A stretch of 64,000 bases of DNA, taken from Spodoptera frugiperda. Its lineage: Eukaryota; Arthropoda; Insecta; Lepidoptera; Noctuidae. Positions 22,999-34,790 of this stretch are shown one piece after another (the stretch's first letter is position 1; each line of letters opens with the position of its first letter). Below the pieces are notes generated by a model that was given only the letters and a program-made list of their open reading frames with translations, was not told the origin of the DNA and did no database searches. The stretch spans positions 18,130,993 to 18,194,992 of the forward strand of contig NC_064236.1 of assembly GCF_023101765.2 (NCBI RefSeq), given 5' to 3'. The position numbers and the translations under genes are program-made.

Positions 22999-23310
22999 TT
23001 ACCTACCGTCGCGGCGCTGTAGTACTTCGAAAAGTACTACGTTGCTGTCGAAATCGCTCTCCTCGCTCGTGGGCCATGTCTGGTCTTCTAGAAGAGGTTT
23101 ATCATGCTCGCCTGGTATCTTCAGTGGCCTCCGGATGGCATTAAACTCCGCGTCGACAGCTTGGATGGTGCCCGTCACGGACTTGATGAACATGACCTTG
23201 TGTATGATGTGGCCGCAGATGCCCAGCAGACACACGGCCAGCCCCACCACGTTGATCGGAGACAGCACGTCCCCGCTTACCTCCACCGCGAGCACCAGGA
23301 TGCACATCTC
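22999..23310 (-). CDS. SLC35C2: SLC35C2-type transporter, last coding exon
   Basis: This terminal exon encodes 103 residues plus the TAA stop (22999-23001). The minus-strand acceptor ATTCCAG precedes GAG at 23308-23310. The sequence starts EMCILVLAVEVSGDVLSPIN and contains the hydrophobic VVGLAVCLLGICGHIIHKVM, matching the last transmembrane pair of SLC35C2, where the vertebrate protein has a similar EVCTLLLA...LCLSGI pattern. A cytosolic tail rich in acidic residues follows (SEESDFDSN). Phase 0 fits exon 29402-29568 exactly. The product is a multi-pass Golgi/secretory-pathway membrane protein of the drug/metabolite transporter superfamily. In mammals the family member promotes Notch fucosylation and is thought to act on GDP-fucose; function here is inferred from homology. 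Confidence 0.92.
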   Translation of the reverse strand, partial: EMCILVLAVEVSGDVLSPINVVGLAVCLLGICGHIIHKVMFIKSVTGTIQAVDAEFNAIRRPLKIPGEHDKPLLEDQTWPTSEESDFDSNVVLFEVLQRRDGR

Positions 23311-25607
23311 CTGGAATGCGTATAGTGAATATTTGAAGGATTTGTTTATGTTACGGTAACAGTGAATAATTGAACATGTGAATTGAAGATTACCTATTAA
23401 TTATTATCTATTATTATTATTCATTATTACCGAAACCAGAGGTTAAAGTGATAAATTAATCACATTTGTCGATTTTAATTAATAATAGGCATGTTTCAAT
23501 ACTTTTTTCGAAACGTCAAAAACTATATTTTCTATGAACTTTGTATGAAATACTCTATTATGACGTTATAAGTTTTGGACGACAAATAGCAGACTTATTT
23601 CTAGAAATTTAGCTAGAATTAAAAAATCGAAAAGTAAGTAGTTCATAAAATTTATGAATGAGAGTGTGATTATTTTTGAATATTTTATTATATTAAAAGT
23701 TGTAATAATTTATTTTTGACCCAGCCGTCATCCCTATTTTATCCTAGTAGTGATAATAATAATTGGCCAAAGGTTTGTTGTCCTTTCGTTTTAAAGCAAA
23801 TACAAGTTACCTTGTTTGTGTGATCTAATTAATATAATTGTAAGACTGCGATTAATATTATAAATAAATAGCTGCTGGTCAAAAACATTGGGTTTTTATT
23901 TATTTTATTACTTTCACCAATATGTGTCGTGAATTAATAGATAAATAATTACTACTAAAAGTAATAAATGACGATCGTTTCACACATTTACCAAAACATT
24001 TGGTTATTATTAATTATTTGTTAAAAATATTAATAAATTTCCATATAAGATTTACCGTAACATTTATACAAGTATGGATTCTTAGCTTCGTTGCTTAAGG
24101 TGTCGCAAGTTCATCTGTCAAGTAAGAGGGTCTCGAGGCTCGAGCCGTGATATTTCTGATAAAGCTTTTCGTGTATAGTAATTAGTGATAAGGTCTGATG
24201 GAAAGAGTGCGTATCTCTGCCTACCTAATGGTAGGTAGGAAACCTTATACTAGTGTATAAGGTTTAAATGTGTGTTATGTTATGCAAAACATATGTTTGA
24301 ATGGATCATTCGTTCTGAATTGAGTAAAGGTCGTTTGATGTCACCTACTATGTTAAGATATTTGTGTTTTTACTAGCATACCTAAATATGAAGTTTACAA
24401 TTGTAGTTTACGTCTTTTTGTTTAATAGTTTATCGGCTGTTTGAGGAATGTCGATGTAAAACTCACTTAGTTATGTTATATCATGTACTTAACTCATTAT
24501 AATCAACTAGTTTTCTTCAGGTAACCCAAGACACCTGGCTCGATAGTCACAATGTTCTGTAATTTGTAAATCTTAAAATAATATTTGATCATGGTGGCAA
24601 GACTAACTAGACTAATACAACTACGTGGTAGGTATTATAGTGCACAGCTGTGTGCGGAAACACAGGTCCACGTCCACTCTCTGAACCCGACGAGACGACA
24701 GACTGACACGACCAGAGAGAGGCCAGGCGCAGGACCAACGCCATTCAAGTTATTTAAGGTTAAAACTGGTAAAATAGTTGATAAATGATATTTATTTTTG
24801 CAAATAGGTTCAATGTAACTCTTTTACACGTCAGTCTCTTAAATAACTAGATGAGGTCAGCATTTCCTATCGGACTACTCTGAGAAGAAATGCCGAAACA
24901 AACTATCATAGTCTCTTTTAATGTCCAGACAAAATCAATTAAAGATGTCGGGGAACCTCAAATTTTGAGAAAAGAACCACAACAGTTTGAGCGGACCTGT
25001 TCAGATGGCAGCACGCATGTGTCTGTTTACAATCAGCTCAGCTGACGGCTGTTGCTGAATGATCCGACGAACAATACCAACCAAAAGAACATTTGGGTAG
25101 GCCTCGCAAATGCTCAAACTGTCAGAATATAATTAACTAAAAATTACTAGCCAAAGTCTCACACGGTCCGCGAACCGCTTATTTTGTTAAGTCTGGTAGT
25201 AGGAACAACATTTTTTTTTTCTTAATTATGAGCATACACTACATTTTCATAAATATATTGAGAGGCAATAGTCATTATATTAATTTCTTTAAATAGGTTC
25301 CTGAGAGAATGCCTCGGACTAAGATTATAAATTGATCGAATGGCTCTCTTCTGCAGCACAAAGAAGACAGACTGAATGTCAGCAGCATTTCCCCACAGGA
25401 GAATACTATATATTATGGCATGTCACTGTGGAAATAACTAAAGTATACCTACTAGACGCGTATTATAATATCAATGTAATTTGCATCCTGTCAACTGTTT
25501 TTTATACGCTGTGCCTGACAGGTTCTATAATAGGGCAGTAGACAGGGTATGAAAATAAAAAATCTAATTACTCCGTCAGATTGATAATATAAAAATTTAG
25601 ACATGTA

Positions 25608-25870
25608 CTAGCAAACCCGGCGAACTCCGTTTCGCCACCAGATGGCTTCGCTTATTTTTGTATCAGAGATGGCGATGTATGCTAAAAGTTATTTTCTGTT
25701 TTCCTGCTATACTCTTGATTTTTTTCTGAATTTTCTTTGCTATAAGCCCCGATCCGAGAGCCCGAAGACCTTTTCAACGAATGCAAAACCGTGGAAATCA
25801 ATTCGTGCGTTATAAAGTTATAGCGTCAGGAAGGAGGACCCGACTTATTTTTATATAACAGAAGATTTTA
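25608..25870 (-). repeat. Lepidopteran dispersed repeat end (Helitron- or RTE-like), minus
   Basis: Starting at CTAG (25608-25611), the sequence GCAAACCCGGCGAACTCCG and later AGGAAGGAGGACCCGACTTA resembles the end of a common insect non-autonomous repeat read in reverse. The class is uncertain. Confidence 0.5.
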
Positions 25871-25994
25871 TCATATAAAGTTAGAATACTTAGATTAAAC
25901 GGAGTTAAGTTTATGAATGATTGTTACGTCACGTTACAGTATAAAATGTAGTAAATCTTGACGTCACAATACACCTACTAATTAATACATAATA

Positions 25995-26176
25995 CAGGGT
26001 GACTTTGATTTCGACGTGGGTATTCCTCTCTGGAGGTGATAACACAACTAATTTCCAACAAAATTAGTACTGGGGTCCCTGGTCCGAAAGTGGCTACTTT
26101 GTGAGATATTTAACATTTTTGGATTTGGTCAAAAATTGCCGGCAATATTTTCCAATATTTATAGTATCTTTATATA
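25995..26176 (+). repeat. Diverged end fragment of the foldback transposon family
   Basis: CAGGGTGACTTTGATTTCGA and the following ~165 bp are a clearly diverged copy of the first 165 bp of the element that begins at 26177, in the same orientation. The newer element therefore sits beside, or inserted into, an older relative at its TATA boundary. Confidence 0.75.
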
Positions 26177-26689
26177 CAGGGTGACTTTGAATTCGACGTA
26201 TTCCTCTCGGGAGGTGATAATACAACTAATTTCCTACAAAAATAGCCCTGAGGTCCTTGGGCGGAAAGTGGCTAGTTTCTGAGATATTCAACATTTTTGG
26301 TTTTGGTAAAAAATTCCCGAATTGATTACAAAAACATCAATAAATAAAAAAATACTGGTTGGATTTTAGTTATTTTAGTTTTAATCAGTTGCCAATACAT
26401 CAGTTATCATTTATAAATACTAATAATGGCAGAAATATCATTTGTTTTAAAATAGCAAGTAATTTCCTATGAAATTTTGTTTTGTTTCACTAATTAGGTC
26501 AATAGATAACTGGATTTATTTCGAAAAAAATATATGACACTAAGCGTACAAACTATTAGAAAAACTTCCTTGGTTTATTAGCTACCCAGAAACGTAAAAT
26601 TATTTACAATATTCCCAAAAATAAATGAATTAATTGATGATAAGTAGAGTGTAAAGAGAAAAGCGAAATTTCAAAAACATCTTAATTTG

Positions 26690-27018
26690 CAAAATTTTGT
26701 TCAAAATGATCGTCCCTACGACGAATACATGCCCGAACACACTTCCTTATCCCTATGACGTTCACTCTTGGGCTGAATATGCGTTTCATTTCGTCACTAT
26801 GTTTTGAAGAAGAATTTCGATATTCGGCCAATTCCCTCTGCATAAACAAGGGACTTCATGTAAAAATCAACCAGCGTTAGATTCTGGACACCGCGCTTGC
26901 CATGTAGTTGGACCGCCCTACAAATCCAATGCCTGAGGATCAATGTATCCGACCATTGCCGCACAGCAGTTAGATAATGCACTTGACAATCGTCGTGTGC
27001 AATAAATTCGTCAATCAA
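26690..27018 (-). pseudogene. Transposase C-terminal remnant, left arm
   Basis: The minus-strand frame includes HYLTAVRQWSDTLI, then GKRGVQ and VDFYMKSLVYAEGIGRI. This fits the ending of insect transposases that normally read QDGAPAHY ... RQWLD ... SPDLTPLDF ... LK.LVY and close with a Cys-Arg-rich tail (here, in another frame, KCVRACIRRRDDHFEQ). The DGAP aspartate region has become DDCQVHY, and the frame is shifted at least twice, so it is non-functional. The family is a DDE transposase with CAGGGTG ends; I do not assign a superfamily. Confidence 0.6.
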
Positions 27019-27219
27019 ATTAATAAATTAATTCAATAATCAGAATAATTTCATTCATCTTGTTTCTAAATTCAAATGTAAAACAATGACCCTAGCACAT
27101 TCCTTAAATTTTTTTCATAATTCTCACCATTTAAATTGCTGGATGAAAAGCAGGGTCCAATCAAATAAATAATTATGATACCCTTGCAACATTTGAATTA
27201 AAACCGCGATGCGCTAACG

Positions 27220-27590
27220 ATGGTTTACTTTTTTCGGATTTTGTTGACTTTTTTGTGGCTAATAATGGATATTGTGATAGTTTATCCAGCACACTATCGA
27301 ACTACTGTGGGGCAATGGTTGGATACTTTGGTTCCCAGGTGTTATATTGGCACGGGGGTCCAATTACATGGCAAGCGCGGTGTCCAGAATCTAACGCTGG
27401 TTGATTTTTACATGAAGTCCCTTGTTTATGCAGAGGGAATTGGCAGAATATCGAAATTTTTCTCCAAAACATAGTGACGAAATAAAACGCATATTCAGCC
27501 CAAGAGTGAACGTCATAGGGATAAGGAAGTGTGTTCGGGCATGTATTCGTCGTAGAGACGATCATTTTGAACAAAATTTTGCAAATTAAG
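27220..27590 (+). pseudogene. Transposase C-terminal remnant, right arm
   Basis: This is the inverted partner of the left-arm remnant. It reads PAHYRTTVGQWLDTLVPR, then GKRGVQNLTLVDFYMKSLVY and, after a frame change, KCVRACIRRRDDHFEQ before a stop near 27587. The PAHY motif is better preserved than in the left arm, so the two remnants differ in the inner part while being almost identical outward. Not functional. Confidence 0.6.
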
Positions 27591-28094
27591 ATGTTTTTGA
27601 AATTTCGCTTTTCTCTTTACACTCTACTTATCATCAATTAATTCATTTATTTTTGGGAATATTGTAAATAATTTTACGTTTCTGGGTAGCTAATAAACCA
27701 AGGAAGTTTTTCTAATAATTTGTACGCTTAGTGTCATATATTTTTTTCGAAATAAATCCAGTTATCTATTGACCTAATTAGTGAAACAAAACAAAATTTC
27801 ATAGGAAATTACTTGCTATTTTAAAACAAATGATATTTCTGCCATTATTAGTATTTATAAATGATAACTGATGTATTGGCAACTGATTAAAACTAAAATA
27901 ACTAAAATCCAACCAGTATTTTTTTATTTATTGATGTTTTTGTAATCAATTCGGGAATTTTTTACCAAAACCAAAAATGTTGAATATCTCAGAAACTAGC
28001 CACTTTCCGCCCAAGGACCTCAGGGCTATTTTTGTAGGAAATTAGTTGTATTATCACCTCCCGAGAGGAATACGTCGAATTCAAAGTCACCCTG

Positions 28095-28355
28095 TATATA
28101 ATTCTTCTGTAAGTGTGTATGTCACTGAACTTCTCTTAAACGACTGGACCGATTTTGATAAAAAAATATTGTGTGTTCAAGGGGATCTGAGAATGGTTTA
28201 GATTTACAATTTCGTCCGCTGGACAATGTTTTTTTTATTAATTTTTAATTTATTAGTAGTTGTTGATTTTGGAATGTTTTACATTGGATCCGACAAATTT
28301 TCAAATTAAAGACGTGTAGTGTAGTAGACAGGACAACGTCTGTCGGGTCCGCTAG
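28095..28355 (+). repeat. Non-autonomous Helitron-like 3' portion
   Basis: The segment contains ACGACTGGACCGATTTTGAT and ends GTCTGTCGGGTCCGCTAG at 28355, followed by T. CTAG-T after a GC-rich short inverted region is the 3'-end style of lepidopteran Helitron-like repeats. The 5' boundary is unclear because the foldback element adjoins. Confidence 0.5.
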
Positions 28356-28385
28356 TAAATATATGTATATAATAATACTGATACA

Positions 28386-28500
28386 ACTATATATAAAAAA
28401 ACTACTGGTTTGATTTAAATTGTTTTAGTTTCTATCAATTGCCAATACATCAATCAATATTGTATATTAATAAATACATTAAAATGTAGGATACCAAACT
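28386..28500 (+). repeat. Diverged fragment of the foldback arm
   Basis: AAAAACTACTGGTTTGATTT and ATTGCCAATACATCAATC match, with many changes, the foldback arm at about 26345-26430. It is an older piece of the same family. Confidence 0.5.
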
Positions 28501-28851
28501 ATTGATGATTAAATGAAATTAATTGTAAATTCTGTATTTCCAAATGTGCAAAGGCAATAAAGTAATGAGTACAGAACTAACCAATAATGGGTTAGCCACA
28601 CTAGCTAAGGCGAGATACAATTGAAGTGGAAACAAGTTCCTATCGACCCCGTCCTTAATTTCCGACTAATTCTGTTCCAAGATAGTTCAATCAGCCTCAG
28701 AGACAAATAGCCTAGTCTAGGCAAATTTAGTGAACATAGACAAGTCAAAGGTAGTATTTAGTAACTAAAATACGTTGTAATAATACAATACTCAAATATA
28801 ATACAATTCAAGCAAATATTACTTGATTAAATTAAAACGTTCTATATTTCG

Positions 28852-29000
28852 CCGTGTGAGTGATGCTATACCGGAGGAGGTCCAGTCCTCCCCCTTCACT
28901 CCCAACCCCCGATCCTTCAATCCCTAACACACAAAGGGCTGGCAATTAACTTGTACTAACTCTGTTGCTGAGAGTACCGCAGGCAGTGCCAAGTCGAGCC
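28852..29000 (+). mobile_element. Diverged SINE fragment (family S2)
   Basis: GTGAGTGATGCTATACCGGA and CCCCCGATCCTTCAATCC are degenerate versions of the body of the SINE immediately downstream at 29074-29384. Confidence 0.6.
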
Positions 29001-29073
29001 CCAATCTCATGAGATTGGCATTCCGTTATTCAACATCACAAAATCAATGATTATTGAAGAAAATATCATTAAT

Positions 29074-29384
29074 GTGGGAGAGCCATGCTTCGGCACGAAT
29101 GGGCCGGCTCGACCGGAGTGATACCACGGCCTCACAGAAAACCGACGTGAAACATCGCTTGCGTAGTGTTTCGTTGTGTGAGTGAGGTTACCGGAGGCCC
29201 AATTCCCCCCTTCCCAATCTTCCCCATCCCCGATTCCCGAACAACAACGCTTAAATTCCTAACTTCCAAAAAGCTGGCAACGCACTTGTAACGCCTCTGG
29301 TGTTTCAAGTGTCTATGGGCGGCGGCGATTGCTTACCATCAGGTAACACGTCTGCTCGATTACCGGCTTGTTTCATAAAAAAAA
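29074..29384 (+). mobile_element. Lepidopteran SINE (family S2), ends beside a splice donor
   Basis: The body includes GAGTGATACCACGGCCTCAC, GTTACCGGAGGCCCAATT and ATTGCTTACCATCAGGTAAC, and it ends TTTCATAAAAAAAA. Further copies lie at 34791-35043 and 57875-58150. Its A-rich 3' end lies about 17 bp from the end of the SLC35C2 exon at 29402, on the opposite strand to the gene. Confidence 0.85.
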
Positions 29385-29401
29385 TAATAATATTTATTTA
29401 C

Positions 29402-29568
29402 CTTAAATATTCCAGAGATGGATAAGGTGAGACTAGATGTGTACGTGACGACTAGGAATTCGCTGATCTCCATAGCGAACGCGATCGTGGCTCCAACCGA
29501 CACCTTCAGGATCGTGGGCAGCAGTTTCTCTGCCGACAGCTTCTGAAGGTAGTCGTAGCATGCGACCC
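29402..29568 (-). CDS. SLC35C2: SLC35C2-type transporter, penultimate coding exon
   Basis: This 167-bp exon has minus-strand acceptor AATTTCAG before GG at 29568 and donor AAG|GTAAAT at 29402. The leading GG completes a split glycine codon from exon 37290-37542. It then encodes 55 residues: VACYDYLQKLSAEKLLPTIL, followed by KVSVGATIAFAMEISEFLVV and TYTSSLTLSISGIFK. The motif SEFLVV.TSSLTLSI.GIFK is the most characteristic sequence of SLC35C2 and related triose-phosphate/nucleotide-sugar transporters, spanning two membrane helices. The exon ends in phase 0, continuing directly into E-M-C-I-L of the last exon. Confidence 0.95.
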
Positions 29569-30771
29569 CTGAAATTATACAAGCCGTTTATACAATACAT
29601 GCCAAAAAACTTTCAAGTGTTTATTATGGACTACTTATTCAAAATGTTGGTAAATCTACACTAATCTCACTAATCATAAATATTATAAATAATATATTGG
29701 GGCTTATTCATCATTCTATTCAAACAAATTCTTTATTACGATGTCACCGTACCCACACTCGGAGAATTTTTTATAATGATTATATAAATTATCATAATAT
29801 AAGTGCACTGCCAACTGCCTCTTTAACTTGCTATTCGGTTGGGCTATGTAGGTGACTTTTGTTCCTTTGCCGCTGGGGCATAAAGTCGTTTAAAAAGCTT
29901 ATATGTAGGTAAGTACGTACAAAAGTCTTGGAAACTTGTGAGTGTGTGGAGAATTGCGATACATATCTTACATATCTTCTATAGACATTAAAATTTCAAA
30001 GGACAGTTATATAAGAAACATAAGGTTTCATCTGCAAACTTCGCGCCGCATTGGCAACGTGCTGACTGCTGCAGTAAGCAAAACAATAATCGTATAACTG
30101 TCGAGCAAAGCAATTTTGAATCGTTTCTGATGATTGGACAATGTGAAGCCGAGAGAGAAGGCTACTTCTTATCTATCAGTCACGTAAACAAAGTCGCAGG
30201 CGCAAGCTAAGTATATTTAAAGATGGTTGTAAAAAAACTAACTTTATAATCCATTGATACACGTGTCTTGTTATGGTTTTGAAACCACAAGGTAAAAATA
30301 AATACTCGAACAAAAACAAAGGGCAGGAGACAAAAAGTATAACGTGCGGGAGATTTATTTTTATTTTTAATGTTGCCACATCGTAGCTACGTTACGTACC
30401 TACTTTCATTATAGTCTGCAAATTACTCGTGCGTGATATTCTATTATAAGTATAGGTAACGTAGGGAATCGACACCATGGACATCACATGGACCGGAGCC
30501 CAACCACAAGGACAGACATGTCAAACACTATAAGCTAGTCACATTGTTGTTTACGAGGGCGATGTTAATTCATAAAGTTAAGTTTAAAGCTATTTGTAGT
30601 CCGCGACCTAAATCGGGTCTTTGAGAAATCTCGACCTGTATTCTATAGAAACTGCAATCAAGGCGTACGTGTAACGAGCGGAGTCAACAGGCACATTAAC
30701 TACGTTCTCAACCCACCTGTACAAAGTTTAGAAATAAAAATATCCAAATTTATTACCTATTTTGAAAAAAA

Positions 30772-30830
30772 AAAGTGTTTCTCAAATGAAAAACACTTTA
30801 AACCGTACATTAAATTATGTACGGTTTAAA
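30772..30830. repeat. Two adjacent small hairpins
   Basis: AAAGTGTTT (30772-30780) pairs with AAACACTTT (30791-30799). TTTAAACCGTACAT (30797-30810) pairs perfectly with 30817-30830 around a 6-base loop. The two stems share bases, so they may be alternatives. Confidence 0.7.
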
Positions 30831-31639
30831 AACTCCCTTTACAATCAAAATTTTTTACATTATCATATTTTAAAATAAAGGTGTTGTTTCATTTTTATAA
30901 GGTATAATTCTAAAATCTACCTATGTTTCTCTTGTAGACTACCAACCTTTTTTTACAGGGTAACCATATTTTTTCTAACCTACCTTCATCAAAAATAAAT
31001 AACAATCTGTAAAGATTATCATAGGCAATATAGATATAGTGATAACTTAGAACTACCTCATAAAAATAATATAGAAAAAATATGACTAAACTAAAAAAAA
31101 ATACAGTATTTACAAATATCACCTACTCATTGTCCATTGTCTCTGCCTACCCCCATGGGACAGAGGTGAGGTTATGTATGTGTATGTACCACCTGCCTAT
31201 ATAAATGAACCTCTATCGATTTTGATTCTGTGATAACTCGGTTCGGTTCAAAATTCAAATAGATTGAACCCGTTGACGTCATTTCACTGACTACTTACAA
31301 AGGCGTATGTCAATAACTATAGTATTACACAACCTACAAAGACTATCCAAGAACGAATACCAGCCACTAGATGTTAGCAACAAAATGAACGATTGATTTT
31401 TAGGGAACAGAGAGTCAAGTTCCCTAAGAAAAGGAGGATCCTCCGACCAGGCGAGGTGTTCAGGCTGGCGGGCTTTCTGCCCAACTGTTGTTCGTTGGGA
31501 TTTTCTATCCGTGTTAATACGCATATAAACTTCATATGTGCGATGCAGGATATTTATGACGTCATCCGTTGATTGGTTCGTAGATAGTCTATGTGCGACT
31601 TCTGTCATCTGTTACTTGTCACTTGTCAGTGTCGCCACA

Positions 31640-31765
31640 GATTAATCATCACCATCATCAACAACTGCCTGTGGCCACTGCTGAACAAGGCCTCTTCTCG
31701 CACGGTGAAGAGATTTTAGCATTAATCACCACGCTTGCTCAATTCGGGTTCGCGTCATCAAATAC
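31640..31765 (+). repeat. SINE-like dispersed repeat tail
   Basis: CTGTGGCCACTGCTGAACAA and ATTAATCACCACGCTTGCTC are common lepidopteran repeat words, also present in degraded form at about 47565-47640. No boundaries were found. Confidence 0.45.
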
Positions 31766-33181
31766 TAACGAAATTATTTTACCTATTTGATTTGATAACA
31801 CTGGTCTACAAATTATGACTTAAAAAAAGTATTCTTCGAGCAAAGTAGTTTTTTTTATTTATCTTCACATGCTGGTAACGAAAACAATAATTATTTAGAT
31901 AAATTAGTTTCCATTTATTAGAAATGATATGATGTACCTGTAGCACACGGATTGCAGCAGAAATGTGGAACCCAGCTTTTGTTCTGGTGTGATATGTCTT
32001 TGTTAAAGTAGTAAGAATAGGCTTTTTATCATAGGCGATATAGCACACCTTTGTTTACTAAATATCACCTCTCCGCAAATGTAACAAAAATTGTCGGGAT
32101 TATTCACACATTTCCGAGACATTATGTTATAAAATAATTTTTAGTTTCACTTTTTTTTCACTTTTAGCACATTTATTATTCAGTAATACAGAACAGAGCA
32201 CTAAAGTACGATATTTTTAACATTTGATGCCAACTAACAAAGTTAATCATAAAATTAGGGAGATATGAGGTATCTTGAAAACTTAAACTAATAAATTACT
32301 TTTACTTATCAAATCGTATTAATCGTAATCGTATTTCGTATTTTGCAAATATAAGCCGCCATGGAGTGAGCGGCAATGTGTAAATAATCTTACTTTCCAT
32401 AATAGCGACAGTATTTAAGTATTTATAGTAACGTGCACAAGGATGGGCGCAATTAAAAAATATATGCTTATTGGCACATAAGCCTACCTTGATCGATTTT
32501 GGATTCCGTCAGGGTCGCCAGGAATAAACAGTTAATAAATATCACATTGTACATGGTGGGTATAGGTGCTATTATACTAAACTTTACTTTGTGCCGGTTG
32601 CTTATCGAATGCCTCGACAGTAACTTTGTTTTTATATTCTACGTGACACGAGGAGTCGGTGACGGTATTGTATAATTTAGGAACACCCTACATTTTAATA
32701 TGGATGTTTTTTTAGGCCGGTCGCCCGGTAGGTTTTCCGAAGCCCAAATTCTACTTAAATTCTTCATACAACCTAGACATAACCATATTTTTAAATAAGT
32801 CTATTCTGTGTGGGTGCCTATTTCACAAAGTGAATGAACAATTCGAACTTCATGAATAGCATTGATAGTTTGCGCTAGGCGATGATGATGAATTAATTAG
32901 TCAGTCAGAACATGTTTTTTTTTACAGTAATAAATATAATCAGAGACCCTACGCTACTTTCTACTTGGGATTGGAAATACCACATTACTTCGCCGTAATT
33001 GGGAGCTTCATACTCGGAAACGAAAACAAATAAACGTAGGTAACTCGAAATTCACAAACACGGTAATATTGAAACAAATCTCAGTGCTAATGAGCGATGA
33101 AGTTGTATTTAGTTTTTTGCTATCAAAGCAACGGCAAAGCAGAAATATTTAACTAAAGGGTTATTAGCAGAGAGTTTGCAG

Positions 33182-33240
33182 GCAAACAAAAATGCGCCGC
33201 GGCGCATGCTATGCACGGGCACGCGTCGCATTTTATTTGC
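33182..33240. repeat. GC palindrome within a small hairpin
   Basis: ATGCGCCGCGGCGCAT at 33192-33207 is a perfect 16-bp palindrome. Just outside it, GCAAACAAAAATGCG (33182 on) has an inverse near 33227-33240. It is set in AT-rich DNA. A further imperfect inverted pair, CACGGAGAGGCTACGCA and TGCGTAGCCTCTCCGTG, occurs at about 33318 and 33504. Confidence 0.6.
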
Positions 33241-34790
33241 GTGTATTCCTTGTTTGACAACGTTTCCACTGGAGTACACGAATATTACCCACAACTATAT
33301 ATACAGCATGGCACGGTGCACGGAGAGGCTACGCACGAGGTAGGAGGTGTATGACTGACAACTTGCGTTGCGATAAGTGAGCTGTACATAGCCGTGGGTC
33401 ATAATCGGGTAGTCCAGTAGAAACGTACACCCACGTTGACAGCGTTGAGCTATGTAACCACATATTCGAGCAAGACACGCGTGTATTAATGACGTCAGTT
33501 CATGCGTAGCCTCTCCGTGGGTTGCAGTGGACACAACCACATACACTTTCTTACAAAGCGAAGCTTAATACACGTGCGTATATATTAAGTTATATTAAGT
33601 CTATCTTTATTATATGCTTATTAATTATAATTATATTTATTATATTTGTTTGCTTCCATTCATAAATTATTTATTACATTTATATATTATATTTATTTTA
33701 TTTATTTATTGTTGTATTTAATATACAATATTGAGCTCGCAACAGAGGTAAACCCACCGATATAAACCCACCTAATAGCCCATGTCTAAGTCTATTGGTC
33801 AAATACTCCAACGTCACTTAATTTTAAGACGCTCTCAAATATAGTTCTGTGCCTACAAATTCTTTGTAAATGACAGAGATAGCACGAGATTTAACTACAG
33901 CTTAAAATTGATTAGCATTTCTGTATTAGGGCGTATGTCTATCTAATAGCAGAAATTAGCAGTTTTCACCAACCATCCCTACACCACCTCTCTTCTATCT
34001 TACTTAGGGGCCAAGTATCATGTAAAGCTATAATAAAAAAAAATGATTTGTTAAAAATAATCAAATAAGTAGGTACAGAAAAACTTCTCGAGCGACTTCA
34101 TTGAGCGCACGAGTTGACTATTATTGCCTGTTCGATGTCGCGTACACACCACGCGTATACTTTATTGATTTCTCCATATTCAGTCATGTCATTTATAATT
34201 TACCTAAATATCTTATTTCAGCATCCTTGTGATAAAGTCTGTCTATGCCTGCCTTCGAGGTCACCCCTATCCTAAATATTCCGATGCCGTTCTATTAACC
34301 TTTATATTATTTCTCGATCACAAGTCATCTCATCAAAAATCGCACTCTTTTTCAATATAAGTATAGAACAGACGCAATTAAAATACTGAAGCCAGAACGC
34401 CACCTCCATGTGCGCAAACAACACGCGTCACCACGCAAATTGTTGAAAGGCTGCGCTGTATAAATTATGTGGATTATGTAAATTGATGTAGTCCACCATG
34501 TGTGTGCTGAATGGCTCGACGGGGGTAACCAAGTAAACGCTTGTCACACGTCATTGGACATAAATGTACGTAAACAACGTAAGATATCATCACATAGTAC
34601 AATAGGTACATCAATGTCCATAGGGACTTCGGAGCAGGTCTAGTTAGGTCTCGGTGTCCCTTATCGGTGCTGAAGGTGGCTACCGCGGTGGTTTTGGCGA
34701 GGTAAAAATCCCACACTCCCTAATCTTTCTCCCCAAAAAGCTAGGCGCCTGCAGAAGGTTTCCCCCGTCGTCAAAAAAATGTACATCAGT

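Larger units (their letters stand above)
26177..28094. mobile_element. Long foldback DNA transposon (~800-bp inverted arms) in SLC35C2 intron
   Basis: The element begins CAGGGTGACTTTGAATTCGA and ends with the inverse (CACCCTG at 28088-28094), with TATA on both sides. The left arm (26177 to about 26985) is repeated inverted at about 27283-28094. In the stretches I aligned by eye the outer ~500 bp matched without a difference, the next ~240 bp show few differences, and identity falls abruptly inward of about 26915. The spacer is about 300 bp. Each arm holds the C-terminal part of a decayed DDE-type transposase frame. No intact transposase is present, so it was mobilised in trans, if at all. Confidence 0.9.
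23311..29401 (-). other. SLC35C2 intron between the last two coding exons (6.1 kb)
   Basis: The donor is GTAAAT at 29401 downwards (minus) and the acceptor AG lies at 23311-23312. The intron carries a Helitron-like or LINE remnant (25608-25870), a transposon end relic (25995-26176), the 1.9-kb foldback element (26177-28094), a Helitron-like 3' end (to 28355) and two SINEs (28852-29384). From 23311 to 25600 I see only AT-rich sequence, a small hairpin at 24240-24265 (AAACCTTATAC stems), and a dispersed-repeat fragment near 24690-24740 (GGCCAGGCGCAGGACCAACG). Confidence 0.8.

Noticed and set aside
23042..23359. Plus-strand ORFs over the SLC35C2 last exon
   Set aside because: Antisense shadows of the recognised minus-strand exon.
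31291..31608. 105-codon minus-strand ORF
   Set aside because: No recognisable domain and no splice context, and it lies in an SLC35C2 intron; kept only as an unassigned frame.
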